DNA of 64,000 nucleotides from Drosophila pseudoobscura (GCF_009870125.1 NC_046681.1:7329001-7393000); one strand, 5' to 3'; shown: positions 1-10,915, counted from the first letter of the stretch. The notes: generated from the letters alone by a model not told the origin. Translations and numbers: made by a program.

Positions 1-2395
1 AAATTCACTTAGAAAATCACCTAAAAGTGTGGGTCAGAAGAAAGCTTTTTTATAAGCAGACAACGCCAATCAGAATACAGTGAAGTCCACTTGAAAGACG
101 CCAACAAACCCACAGTAATCACAACTCTACCGGACCACGCCTAGATGTTCAGGAACAGAGACTGACACGGGCCAGTCCGCTAGATGGAGGCCCCTTTATA
201 AAAAGAACCCATAGAGTAATGAGCAGTCCGATTGATCCTGGGAACCAGTGCCGCTCCGTAATCCCTCCTTTTTGAAAGTTATGAAATGGCAGAAAAGAAC
301 TCAATCTCGAAAGAGACATGTTGAGGGGATGCTAGAAACCACCCCTTCTCGACCAGTGGCGGACCCGCCCCAACTGCAAGACAGCTTTGATCAGCTTAGC
401 GACAAAGTGCCCGAAAAAGTCAATCACGACTGCGACACGCTCATGCGTGCGCCCCCCATAACCCATAAGTTTTAACGCATTTTCAAGGAGGCAGATTGCG
501 TATACGCAGCGTGAGCCGACAAGGCGACAAGAGAGCACAAACAACACTTTTGAACGCCATAATCAAATTAAAGCATAATTTTTTACGACGTCATAGCCAT
601 AAATATGAACGATGAGAAATTGTGGCCCCAAACATGAATCGTAAAAAGCGACTGGGGGCGGGAGGGGGACGAGGATGAGATGCAAGTCCGGAACCGGCAA
701 TGGGGTCCTTGCAAGTGATTTCCCATATCCGCTAAGCGGCTGCCTTGGCACGCAGAATAAAATTAAATGTATAAATCATCTTTTCGGATGCCTTAAAATT
801 GAATACGCATTCGTCAGCAATAAATCGCCTTGGCCCCCAGGCAGCGCCTGCTCCTGCATCCTCGACTCTTTCCTGGCTTTGGTCTCTGTCTCGGACCCGG
901 ACCCGGACCCGGTCACATATGCGTTTCTGCCATTGGGGAAATTGCCACAATTCGTTTCATATTTCATGCGGTTTCGGGGTTTTTCTGTTTCTCTTTTTCG
1001 CATGAGTTATTTTTGGCAAGCGCCAATACGCCGAATCCCTCAAAGATCAACGACACCGACACCGGAATTGTTTGCGGAGCTGATTTGCATTTAGAATGCA
1101 ATGCAATAGAAAAGTGCTTTCCTTATTTATGGTTTGCTGTGGTTTGCTTCTAGGTGGATGGGTATAGCTTTTCCCCAAAAACTTGCATACTTTTCAGCTT
1201 TCATCGGGCAAAAAACGATCATAAAAATAATTGTGAAATTTCTATGAGTCAAGAATTGTGTTCAGAATTGTGAAATATGTTCTGCCTCCAAGCCCCAGAC
1301 TACCCATAAAAAAGAAGACATAAACTTTAAAGCTGTAAACATTTCGAAAATGTAGGCTTTGATTGGGCACTTGAATGACTCAGTTCTGGCCCATAGTGCC
1401 AGACATTCCTGTCACTGGGTTTATTGCACGATCATAGATCGTTCAATGCCAATTAAAGCCTGTGTGATATATGGCTGGGGGAAGGCCTATCGAGTACTGG
1501 CCATTGCCCACCAATAAACGTGCGGAGTGTCCAACGGAATGTCGCATTAGACTGGGAGCAGGAGAGACATTTCTGACCGATTATGCGATTATTATACATA
1601 CGTCTTTTTTAATCCAGTAAGGAGCCCGACAACACCACTCTGTATCATCTGTTAGAGGAAAAGTAGGAGGAGGAATGTAGGGACTAAGAGGAGCACCAGC
1701 TGTGACTACAACCTGGAAGGGCGGTAGATGGCACTGAAAAACCCCCACAATAAGACATTTTTGCACAAGTACTACATATTATTTAAAAATGTATTGATTA
1801 GGATATATTATTATAGCCCTTCCCCACCTTATTCAGTATTCCTTCTGTAGTTCCATCATTTTGTTATATTCCCATGCAAATTTTGTAGCTTTAAATCGGA
1901 CAACGATGCGACAGAATACACACAGAGATACAAAGTGCCGGATCTGTTTGACATCGATAAAGAGGTATTTGCTCGCCTGCAAATAAATAATAAACAACGA
2001 TGGTTCTTGTGGCTTAGTCGCACTCTTAACCTTATCAAAAAAAACACGAGTTCTGCTTCGAATTATATATCAAAATATATATTATACCAGATAACGTTTC
2101 TACGGTTTTTATTATTGATTGAGAAGCGGAGACAGGGAGTGGTTTGCTATTATTATTTTGGAAGGTGTTTTCTTTTCCATTTTTTTAACCCTATTTTACT
2201 ATTTTTTTTTCTATTTTGTACTATTTTTTTAATCTATGTATAATATTTGGTTATCCCTTTTTACTATTTGTTTGACCATTTCTTATATTTTGTAAAATGT
2301 TTGTCACTCTTTTTTTCCTTTTTAATATTTTTTTATTTTTTATTTGTAGTATTTTGAAATCTATTTATAATATTTTTTTAATATGTTTTTAAACC
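1..2395. other. Non-coding DNA, no gene recognised
   Basis: No reading frame here has a recognisable domain, signal peptide or codon pattern. There is a short GGACCC hexamer run near 893-912, and the sequence becomes strongly T-rich from about 2150 to the Helitron-like element. A distal regulatory role cannot be judged from sequence alone. Confidence 0.6.
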
Positions 2396-3492
2396 TTTTT
2401 ATACCCGATACTCAAAATGAGTATTGGGGTATATTAGATTTGTGGTGAAAGTAGATGTGTGTAACGTCCAGAAGGAATCGTTTCCGACCCCATAAAGTAT
2501 ATATATTCTTGATCAGCATCAATAGCCGAGTCGATTGAGCCATGTCTGTCTGTCCGTCTGTCCGTCCGTCCGTCTGTCCGTCTGTCCGTCCCCTTCAGCG
2601 CCTAATGCTCAAAGACTATAAGAGCTAGAGCAACGATGTTTTGGATCCAGACTTCTGTGATATGTCACTGCTCCAAAAATATTTCAAGACTTTGCCCCGC
2701 CCACTTCCGCCCCCACAAAGGGCGAAAATCTGTGGCATCCACAATTTTGACGATACGAGAAAACTAAAAACGCAGAATCGTAGAAAATGACTATATCTTA
2801 CAGAGTGCAAAATCTGAACCAGATCGTATAATTATTACAGCCAGAATCACGAAAACAATTTCACTCTTTCTCGCTCTGTCTCACTCTAACACACAGGTTT
2901 CATGGTCGGTTTTGCCAATTGCAAAATATGAGTTCAAGGATCTCAGAACCCATAAGAGCTAGAGCAACCAAATTTGGTATCCACACTCCTGTGATATCGG
3001 ACCTTGACCGTTTCGTGTCCAAATTTCTCCACACCCCCTTCCGCCCCCGCAAAGGACGAAAATCTGGGGCAAACACAAATCTCAGAGACTATTAAGGCTA
3101 GAGTAACCAAATTTGGTACACACACTCCTTTAAGATGTCACTATAAAACGTATATCTCAGAATTTCGCCCCACCCCCATCCGCCCCCACAAAGGACGAAA
3201 ATCTGTGCCATCCACAATATTGCACATTCGAGAAAACTAAAAACGCAGAATCATAGAGAATGACCATATCTATCCGGTTGCTGAATTTGGATCAGATCAG
3301 GTCATTTTTATAGCCAAAAGGAACAAACCCGACGTCACGCTCAGACTGATTTTTTGTCTCTCTCGCACACACTCTTTGTCGTGTCGCTTAATATTAGCGC
3401 CATCTGCCGGAGGAGAGCCATACTGACTTAGTATCGGGTATAACTGTAGAGTTGCGGTGTCCGCAGCAACTCACAACGTTCCCCCCTCGTTT
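2396..3492. mobile_element. DINE-1/INE-1-like Helitron-derived element
   Basis: The sequence opens with TTTTTATACCCGATACTC and runs into the familiar stretch around 2470-2600: pyrimidine-rich text, a TATATATTCTTGATCAGCAT block and a run of TCTGTCCG repeats. This matches the DINE-1/INE-1 (DNAREP1) family as carried by obscura-group flies. A perfect 10-bp inverted pair is present: ATACCCGATA at 2401-2410 and TATCGGGTAT at 3432-3441. The body contains three imperfect copies of one module (about 2610-2790, 2945-3070 and 3080-3260). Each has an 'AGGCTAGAG/AGAGCTAGAG' word, a 'TGTGATAT' or similar word, and 'CCGCCCCC(A/G)CAAAGG(G/A)CGAAAATCTG'. There is no transposase; such elements are non-autonomous. 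The exact termini are my estimate. Confidence 0.85.
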
Positions 3493-4784
3493 AAATTATT
3501 TTTTAACTATTTGTTTTTACTATATCCAGTAATAGTCTGCCTACTTAATCCCCTCCTTAATCTCTCCCTCCGCCTAATCTTGCTCGTGCCAAACCAATTC
3601 CAAGAATCTTCAATGGGGACGCAATCCGGTAGATACTCCTCTTCCTGTTGCTTTCCAAATCGGAATCTAAAATCTTCAACGCTCTTTCGGCACATCTCTC
3701 CCCCAAGGGATCAAAGTTATGGGCAAACTTTGTATTTATTTGGACTATGGGCTACAAATGTTCCGCGTGCAAAATTCTTCTTGACTTTTCAAAAGGTTCG
3801 TGCCCCTTTCCTCCCGTTGAAACGTCGTTGAATTGTAATTGCCGCTCATTGGAGCCATAAAACCACATTAACAACTTTTAATCACAAAATGATACCAAAA
3901 CCTGGAACCTAGAACGATTGCGGATTGCGGCCATTAGATCACTTTCTTTTTCGGGGGCGATCAGTTAAGCTTTGATTAGAAAAACGCTGTTCATTGGGGT
4001 AATAAAAACGGAGGGATTATAAATAGCCCTAGACCAGGGCTATACTCGTATTGGCTATATTGGGGGTTTCCCTTCGAATTTTTGGGGCCCCATCTGCCTG
4101 GCATCACATCGATCACCAGCCAAGTTCCAGGCCTCCTTCGGGCCCTCTCTTGGCCCTCTGTGCCACTCTCCGGTCTATGCTAATTTTGGCAAACATGGTC
4201 GGGCCCTGTGTCTGGGTGATGGAACCCCTTTCTTAATTTCGAATGAAACAATGCGCACAGGAAGACATTGCCAAATGTTCGAGCAGGGGTTTGGCAGGAG
4301 GAGGGCGGAAACATGTCGTCGGCACGAGAATCGAATTTATGGTCGAACAAGCGCTGTCAAAATGTGAGAATTGAGTGCCTGCTCCTGGCTGCTGGCTCCT
4401 GGCTGGGTCCTAGGCCTCTGCCGTACCGAACCGCCAGCCAAACATGGAGGAAGCTCCAGATGCCTCGCATATAAATCGCATTAGTGGCACGCCAGGGCCC
4501 TGCGGTTTCCAAACGGAAACTTTGGGTTCCACTGAGGGTGCATTCCACTGATAGTTTGGGATTTCGCACACCTGCGATAAGAAACGAGAAATAATCAGCC
4601 ACTGGCCGGCGGGCCGGCGTCCGGCGGGGTTATGGCATAAAGAGTTATAGCTTTAATTAAGATTTCTATAAATACAATGGCACAATGACAATGACAGCGT
4701 GGATCATAAAACCAATCCAATCGCCTCAGCCGGTGAATTACATATCACAATGTACTTCGTACAGAGTCCTCCCCCCCTTCGGGA
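3493..4784. other. Intergenic DNA downstream of the first astacin gene
   Basis: No convincing gene is seen. Short open frames have no recognisable features. A GC-rich patch (4480-4630) with a CCGGCGGGCCGGCG stretch lies before the 3' end of the minus-strand astacin gene. Confidence 0.5.
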
Positions 4785-5573
4785 TCACAGCAGAATGGGG
4801 CACTTGTACATGATGTTGATCTTGTCAATATCCTTGGGGCTCAGGCCCAGGCGCTGGCCTATCACGGCGCCGGGGTCCAGCGGCACGATGGTGTCCTCGC
4901 CGTTGATGGAGAAGGCGCCGGGCCGGTAGTGCAGGCAGCTGTCGTAGTCGTAGCCCACGTCGAAGTCGGTAACCAGCGACTCGGAGTACTTCTGGAAGTT
5001 GAACTCCTTGCCGGGCACGATGTTGTCGTAGACCACGTCCACGTAGTCGTCGCGCAGCGCCGAGCTCTGCTCGTGGTAGAAGCCCAGGGCGTGCATGAAC
5101 TCGTGCAGGATGGTGCCGGGCCGGAAGCAGCCCTGCCCGATCGGGTAGATCTCCAGGTTCATTTCCTGCGGTTCGGCGCGATAGCCCACATCCGTGTAGC
5201 AGCCTCCCACATTGGCGGTTATCGTGAGGTAGGCCGTGTCCTGGTCGGTGGCCTCCCTGAACTTCACGCAGGAGTTCTCCTCCAGGGTCTCGATGCCCTT
5301 CAGTATCGCCTCCCTGTGGGTGGCATCAAAGTCCTCTGATATTTTGTAGACCACCACATTGTTGGGCCACCTCCGGGCCGTATTCACGAGGCCATTGCGT
5401 GCCTTGGGTCCATGCAGCAGGTCCGCTTGCTGCTCCTCCGTCAGCACCATATCTCCGCCGGCGAAACCACCTGCCTCCTCCGGATCGTACACTCCAGCCG
5501 GCAGGGGCAATGGCTTGCCCTGGCCAAGCCTCACGGACACAAGTAGCACTACGATTAGGCCAAGCCTCGACAT
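4785..5573 (-). CDS. Secreted astacin-family metalloprotease (intronless paralogue)
   Basis: This is one uninterrupted frame of 262 residues. Residues 1-19 form a signal peptide (Leu/Val-rich, ending GQG). A short propeptide follows with a GFAGGDM motif near 36-42 in the place of the family's FxGD 'aspartate switch'. The catalytic domain follows RWPNN. The zinc site HEFMHALGFYHE spans 157-168 and is the only one of the seven paralogues here that keeps the canonical Glu after the third His. The Met-turn is SCLHY (212-216), with Leu instead of the usual Met; the zinc-liganding Tyr is kept. The four core Cys (102, 125, 149, 258) are present. The conserved phase-1 intron of the paralogues is absent: the reading frame runs straight through SEDFDATHR. 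The product should be a secreted endopeptidase of the Semp1/CG15254 type. The exact orthologue is not assigned. Confidence 0.93.
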   Translation of the reverse strand: MSRLGLIVVLLVSVRLGQGKPLPLPAGVYDPEEAGGFAGGDMVLTEEQQADLLHGPKARNGLVNTARRWPNNVVVYKISEDFDATHREAILKGIETLEENSCVKFREATDQDTAYLTITANVGGCYTDVGYRAEPQEMNLEIYPIGQGCFRPGTILHEFMHALGFYHEQSSALRDDYVDVVYDNIVPGKEFNFQKYSESLVTDFDVGYDYDSCLHYRPGAFSINGEDTIVPLDPGAVIGQRLGLSPKDIDKINIMYKCPILL

Positions 5574-5862
5574 CTTTTCTGCTCTGTTTCTCAGCGTAAA
5601 CTAACGGCCGGGCCGTGGAGCCGCAGCACATAAGTACGATCGCCACGACAAAGATTAGATACAAACTGGCAAAAAGTATTTCGCAAATTGATAATCACAA
5701 CCAATGCCGGCCAATTAGATCAGGGTCTACGGCAGTTGTCATGCCCCGGGCAGGCGCCCAATAGGCACTCGGCATTAGTCATGTAAATACTGTGTCCGAT
5801 ACGCATCTCCTACGTAACAGGTTGCCCCATCGGCTGCGGCAATTCATTCACGCTCCAGGGAG

Positions 5863-5870
5863 TATAAATA
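5863..5870 (+). promoter_or_regulatory. TATA-box-like site without an evident gene
   Basis: TATAAATA is preceded by a GC-rich patch and followed about 30 nt later by CCAACTGATTG, which resembles an initiator. It points to the plus strand, away from the upstream minus-strand astacin gene. No convincing plus-strand gene follows. It may be a relic promoter or a chance match. Confidence 0.3.
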
Positions 5871-7782
5871 AAGACCCCAAATCAAAGGCGAAACCACCAA
5901 CTGATTGAAACTTCGAGTGGCTGACGGAATCTGACAAAAAATTAATTAAAACCGCCGCTTCCCTGATGAGTAATTTGCCTGAATGCTCGTACCGTCAGCT
6001 GTGTACATACCCGTAAAACATGTCCGATTACGTCCGTACAGCCAATACACGGGTAATCGTTCCGCCTAACACGAGTGATCGTCGTTGTCTTTGCGGTGTT
6101 TGGGCCTTATCGGGGCTCCCTTCCGTGGACTGCCATTCCGAACCTCTCAGCATTATCAGGCAATACTATCCGGCTCTCGTCAGCGACGTTTCCCCAAGCT
6201 ATCTCGAATGCAGGCACTATCAGAAGCCATTCTAGTCTGTACAAATAAAAGTCGATTGCGGGATCACCCTTGGCCACAATCCAACAATGGCCAGAACTGT
6301 TAGAAAGCTGAGCAAGTACTCGTTTAGGGGGCTGTATACTTTTAGGCGGCGTTCTACTACTGATCGATTCAGGGATACACGGATACGGAAGAGCAGATAC
6401 AAGCATATATTGTGGCTACCCATGGAAAGACATCTCAATTGGAAAATTCACACATTTAACTAGTTTTAGATATTGTTTGATATGCAACTGCAAGAAACAA
6501 TGGTACCTCTCAGAGTACACAGAGAAAAACCCCTGAGCTCCGAATATTGTCGCTTAGATTTAAATATTTATACCATTATATTTGCATGTGCCTCGAGCGT
6601 GGAAATATTTAAATGGATGTGTTTTCATTTATATTCTGCGATTAATATAAAAATATTTGATCTAAATATATTTCATATTTAAATTAAATAATTTCATATT
6701 AAAATTAAATAATTAGTTTTTTAAATTAAAAAATTTCTTATTTAAATGAAATATGTTTATTACAAATTTTTAAATTAAATATTTATTATAAGGCGTTATA
6801 TATTTGTACTAAATATTGGCCGAAATTTTTTTTTTAACTTAGCATTGTATTTTATATTTTTGGTTATAAAATAATTTTAATGATACAAATTATGTTGTTT
6901 GCTGTTACTGTTAGAGAAACTTATAAAACAGGCACAGAAAAATTACCATGTTTTAAAAATATTAAACATAAAAAAATGTATATAAAAAAAACATTTTAAA
7001 AATAACGTTAAAAACAAAAAATGATAAAAATTGTTTTAATTTACATTTATATCTTTTTTATATTATTATTATTTATTATTATCTTTATTTATTTTAAATC
7101 TTTATATATAAATATGTACATATATCATTATTTTATTTTTTATTACTATTTCATTTTTTATTATTTTTTTATATATTCTTCATAGAAATTATTTATATTT
7201 CTTTATATATTTAAAGGTTTATTTATATATTTTTAGTTTATAATCAAATCAAAGCGAATTATATTAATATCACTTGGTTTATAAATAAAAAATTAAATAT
7301 TTTAATATCAGTGTGTTTCTGTTTAATAATCTATTTTCCCTCAATGCCTATCAATAAGTCAGTAACTGACTCTATGAATCCAACAGATTTTTGTATAACA
7401 AATAATTTGTCGCTTAAAAAATTGTACAAAATTATGCAATAAGGTCACGCTTATAAAAATTAGCCGATCTTATAGAAAATTGATTCATTTATCGAACGAA
7501 ACAATTTTTTTTTTGAAAATCGCGATGGAATGGTTTTTGCTGTGCCAACACTTGCGTCCGGCACCGTATGTATCCACGAGAAAAAGAAAGAAGTTGGGAA
7601 ATATTTCATGGTTCTGTTGCTGTTGAGAATTGTAATTTCCACGCTAAGATTATTCGATCCAAGACTTGATCATGAACTCTCCATCAGGCCATATAGGAGC
7701 TCCCACCAATACCACCCATAGAACCAATGTCCTGCACAGACTATCCCTTGATGAGAGCTCTACTTAGAACGGAAGGATTAGC

Positions 7783-7788
7783 TTTATT
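7783..7788 (-). terminator. Poly(A) signal of the Diedel-like gene
   Basis: TTTATT on the plus strand reads AATAAA on the minus strand, about 50 nt after the stop codon of the Diedel-like gene. The spacing suits cleavage shortly after. Confidence 0.6.
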
Positions 7789-7836
7789 AATTGGGGCAAC
7801 TTAGACCAATGATAACTTCTTTCCGGTTTTTTATGC

Positions 7837-8022
7837 CTAATCCGATTTTTTCCTGCATCCACCGGAGCAATTGCAGCCGAAGACGTTGCACCCGCCGACA
7901 CCGCAATAGGCCCCCACCACCATTTGGCCGTCCCCGCAGATGGGCAAGGCCGGACAGCACACGGCCGCAGCTTCCTCAAGGAGGAACAGGCCAAGGGCCA
8001 GTAGCACGTAGGTCAAATTCAT
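7837..8022 (-). CDS. Short secreted Cys-rich peptide, Diedel-like
   Basis: The frame encodes 61 residues. Residues 1-20 form a hydrophobic signal peptide ending EEAAA. The mature part of about 40 residues has eight Cys in the order CC-x5-C-x10-C-x4-C-x4-C-x-C-x3-C. The core GAYCGVGGCNVFGCNCSGGC is the signature of the Drosophila Diedel family, a secreted cytokine-like group that limits IMD-pathway signalling and has relatives in some insect viruses. A full Diedel protein is about 110-120 residues, so this one has only the C-terminal signature plus a short lead. The start was chosen because it immediately precedes the signal peptide; the frame is open further upstream but the sequence there does not look coding. 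A poly(A) signal follows at 7783. It lies between two minus-strand astacin genes. A function in immunity is inferred from the motif only. Confidence 0.75.
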   Translation of the reverse strand: MNLTYVLLALGLFLLEEAAAVCCPALPICGDGQMVVGAYCGVGGCNVFGCNCSGGCRKKSD

Positions 8023-8307
8023 GGCTTGACTGGTTGGGCGGCTGGTCGGACGACTATTGTGGCCGACTCGAGTCCGTTCGGTCCCACCAATCCCTCTGGA
8101 AGAGATCCAATTTGCCATGCCTTCAGCAGAGTGTGGGCCATGAAATTTTAATTCTGTACATAACATTAGATATCTCCGCTCCGAAACGGCCGTACGTGGT
8201 TCACGGCTAATCCCAATCACATATATTACCATAAATATCGTTAGAGGCTCTTTGGAAACAGGGAAATGTAATAACAAACTGCTGAATAAAATGGACTGTA
8301 GGGGCGA

Positions 8308-9202
8308 TTAGTCTTCAGAGGTATATTGAGCACTTGAAGTTATATTTTCCGCGTCAGGTTCTTCAGTAGGCTCCGTGGTTTCGTAGCCCGGACACTGGTA
8401 CATTTTGTTCAGTTTGCGAAGATCTGTTTTGCTCATTCCCCGGCGCTGACCCATTTTGGAGGCCCCCTTCTTGAGGGCCACAATCGTCGGCTTCGATGCG
8501 TCCTTGGCAAAGGCATTTTCCATGTAGTGCATCACGCTGCCGTAGTCGTAGGTCTCGCCGTAGTTGTTCCAGCCGATCTCGGTCTCGTTGTTCCAGAAGT
8601 TGATTTCATGGTCCGGATGTATGTTTTCCCACATGATCTGCACGTATTCGTCGCGGTCCTGGGCCACGTGCTGGTGCTCGAAGCCCAGCACATGCAGGAG
8701 CTCGTGCTTGAGGGAGCCCATGCGAAAGCAGCCCGAGTCCAAAGAATCCAGCTGCAGATTCACCTTTATGCGATCGTTTCTCCAGCCGATTATCTCGCAA
8801 TAGCAGCCGGTATCGTGCGATGTTATATTGACAAAATATTTGTCATCCCTGGAGGCTTTCTTGAATTTCACGCAGGATCCGTTCTCTATGATGCGCATTG
8901 CCCGCTCCACATACTGCAGGTGGGGTTTGTCTACGCAGAAAGCATTATATATTATTACTGAGACATCCTGTTGGCTTACCAAATGTTCCCTCTTCGATAA
9001 AGTACAGGACAGTGCGGTTTGGCCAGTGATAGCTTTCGTTTGTTATCACATTTCTCCACCAGTTCGTTTTTCCGGGTCTCCTCAAGATGTCGCCCTGGAA
9101 ACGACTCGGCAGGAGTTCGGGATCTGCTCGCCAGTTCCCTAGGTAGAAGCTCCAAGAGATTTTGGCCAGCAGCAAAGTCAGCGCCAGGGCGAACGTGTTC
9201 AT
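8308..9202 (-). CDS. Secreted astacin-family metalloprotease with acidic C-tail
   Basis: There are two exons, 9202-8980 and 8930-8308. The 49-nt intron has GTAAGC donor and GCGTAG acceptor sites, phase 1, and is closed by a split Asp codon (F-D). The product is 281 residues. The first ATG (9202) gives the signal peptide MNTFALALTLLLAKISWS. The propeptide keeps an RFQGD aspartate-switch motif. The zinc motif is HELLHVLGFEHQ, with Gln in place of the final Glu. The Met-turn is canonical SVMHY. The core Cys are present, plus an extra Cys in the GCYCEI stretch. After the usual MYQCP end the protein has an unusual Thr/Glu-rich tail of about 26 residues with a possible N-glycosylation site (NIT). 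A CTTTATTC word at 9266-9273 (GAATAAAG on the minus strand) could act as a weak TATA box. Confidence 0.9.
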
Positions 9203-9489
9203 CTCGGGGCCGAAACTCAAACTGTAGCGAAAGCCACTTCCACACTTGACACTCGCCCTTCATTACTTTATTCGTCATGCTCATGGATACATTTCTCCAT
9301 GCATGCTCTATGCACATTTCCCGATTTCAATAGGGCTCTAATAGCAGACCGACAGCGACTGCAGGCCGCCCTGCCCACTTGCTACTCGTTGTTTCTTCAA
9401 CGAGTGGTGTGTCTCTCTGTTCTCTCTCGTTTGCTATGACACAGTCGTAGATTGGCAGAGGCTTAGACAGAGGCACACTTAAGCCGGTT

Positions 9490-9980
9490 TCACTGTGTTT
9501 TGATGTCCTTGGGACATGCTTACATAAAACATGGATCCACTGGTACACGCCAGAGACCAAGGAACACTCGAAACAGTGGTATTTAACCGGCGAACATCGA
9601 CTACCTGGACAAGGGGCATTATTGGGCCGATTCGACGACGACTTGCAGATAAAAACGTCCCCATTTGGCGCAGAAAAAAGTGCTCTACCACCATGACAAC
9701 ACACTGGCTCACACCTCCGCTATCGCCACGGCCGAATAGGTCGAATTGCACTACGAACTGCTGCCTCATCCACCGTTTTCTCCAGATTTGGCCCAGTGCG
9801 ACCTTCTTTTAGTTCCAAACTTGAAAAAATCACTCGTCCAATGAATAGGCCTACTTTTTTTAATGTTAGTAAGGTCTTGAATAAATGTTGTCTGCCATCG
9901 ACAAGGAGGAGTCTTACGATGCATAAACCGGGAACCTGGAAAATCGTACGATTTACCCTTCCCTTTGGATATCATATCTA
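9490..9980 (+). pseudogene. Decayed mariner (Tc1/mariner) transposase fragment
   Basis: The plus strand from about 9520 translates, across frameshifts and stops, into the C-terminal half of a mariner DD34D transposase. First comes TWIHWYTPETKEHSKQW (from about 9529). A second block around 9670-9720 has HHDN and AHTS-like words. A third block (9735-9835) reads ELLPHPPFSPDLAQCD and then VPNLKKSL. The motif order matches the family (TWIH, HHDN, SPDLAPSD). No N-terminal DNA-binding half or terminal inverted repeat was found, so this is a fossil between two astacin genes. It has no intact frame and cannot encode a working transposase. Confidence 0.85.
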
Positions 9981-10090
9981 CTAACCAGATCTAGACTTGC
10001 ACTGGGAGATCAAGAACTTCCCGCTGACATACGAGTATTATTTATCAGATCTTTAATTTCTATCAAAGAGGAACCTGCTTTGACTCCTGC

Positions 10091-10915
10091 TTAGACCTGT
10101 CTGGGGCACTTGTACATGACATTTAGTTTGTTGATATCCGACTGGGACATTTGCAGACGCTGTCCCATCACCTCCTCGGCGCCCTCCTGCAGGGGTACGA
10201 TGGTCATCTCTCCGTTCTTGGAGAAGGCATAGGCCGTGTAGTGCAGGACACTGGCGTAGTCGTACGGCTCGCCGTAGTCCTCGACGGTGTCGCTGTCGTA
10301 CTTGTTGAAGTTGTTCTCCGTGCCCTCGATAATGTTCTCCTCGGCGATGCGCACGTACTCGTCGCGATCCCAAGTGCTCTGCTGGTGGTAGAAGCCCAGG
10401 GCGTGCAGGAACTCGTGCACGATGGTGCCGAGCCGGAAGCAGCCCGTATCCAGGGCATAGTTTTGCAGATTCAGCTGCTGGACCCGGTTCAGATGGCCCA
10501 CGTACGAGTAGCAGCCACCGGCCTCGGAGGTGACGTTCACGTAGTATTCCTGGTCGGTGGTGGCCTCCTTGAACACCAGGCAGGAGTTCTGCTCGAGGAT
10601 CCGAATGCCGCGCAGTATGTGGTTGCGATGATCGGTATCTAATTTGGAGATTCGAATTTCGGTTGAGTATTCTGCTAGTACACCCCTCTGGGAGGCCTCA
10701 CCGATATCCCTATTGATGTAGTAGTAGACGATGCGATCGGGCCAGCGGTACGTCTCGTTGCGCAGTCCGTTCCTGGCCCCGGGACTGGGCACCATGTCCC
10801 CCTCCAGATAGCCTGCGCTTAGCTCGGGATCGGTTTCCGTTCGCTCCCTGGGCGCCGGGGCAGCCAGGCAGCTGCCGGCCAGGAGCAGCAGAAAAGCTAG
10901 AGCCAGACCCTTCAT
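10091..10915 (-). CDS. Secreted astacin-family metalloprotease with an in-frame intron
   Basis: The frame is open for 274 codons. Inside it lies a 63-nt segment (10701-10639) with GTGAGG donor and AAATTAG acceptor sites, exactly where the paralogues have their phase-1 intron. Spliced, the product is 253 residues and reads NRDI-DTDHRN, matching the others. Unspliced it carries 21 extra residues with no stop. I favour splicing. The signal peptide is residues 1-18 (ends SCLA). The propeptide has a GYLEGDM switch motif. The zinc site is HEFLHALGFYHQ (Gln replaces the final Glu). The Met-turn is SVLHY (Leu for Met). All four core Cys are present. A CATAAAGA word at 10979-10986 (minus) is a possible TATA box. 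The product should be a secreted protease of the Semp1/CG15253-5 group. Confidence 0.92.
   Translation of the reverse strand: MKGLALAFLLLLAGSCLAAPAPRERTETDPELSAGYLEGDMVPSPGARNGLRNETYRWPDRIVYYYINRDIGEASQRGVLAEYSTEIRISKLDTDHRNHILRGIRILEQNSCLVFKEATTDQEYYVNVTSEAGGCYSYVGHLNRVQQLNLQNYALDTGCFRLGTIVHEFLHALGFYHQQSTWDRDEYVRIAEENIIEGTENNFNKYDSDTVEDYGEPYDYASVLHYTAYAFSKNGEMTIVPLQEGAEEVMGQRLQMSQSDINKLNVMYKCPRQV

Larger units (their letters stand above)
5574..7836. other. Intergenic DNA with a very AT-rich core
   Basis: Positions 6560-7460 are extremely AT-rich, with repeated TTTAAATTAAA- and TTATTATT-like words and no coding signal. The flanks at 5700-6450 have ordinary composition. Besides the TATA-like site at 5863 (listed separately) nothing is recognised. 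Confidence 0.6.

Noticed and set aside
10151-10642. Plus-strand frames antisense to the astacin genes (also 4929-5339, 12105-12608, 29148-29498)
   Set aside because: They occur in the same antisense frame opposite each paralogue, Val/Leu/His-rich from codon bias, so they are shadows and not genes.
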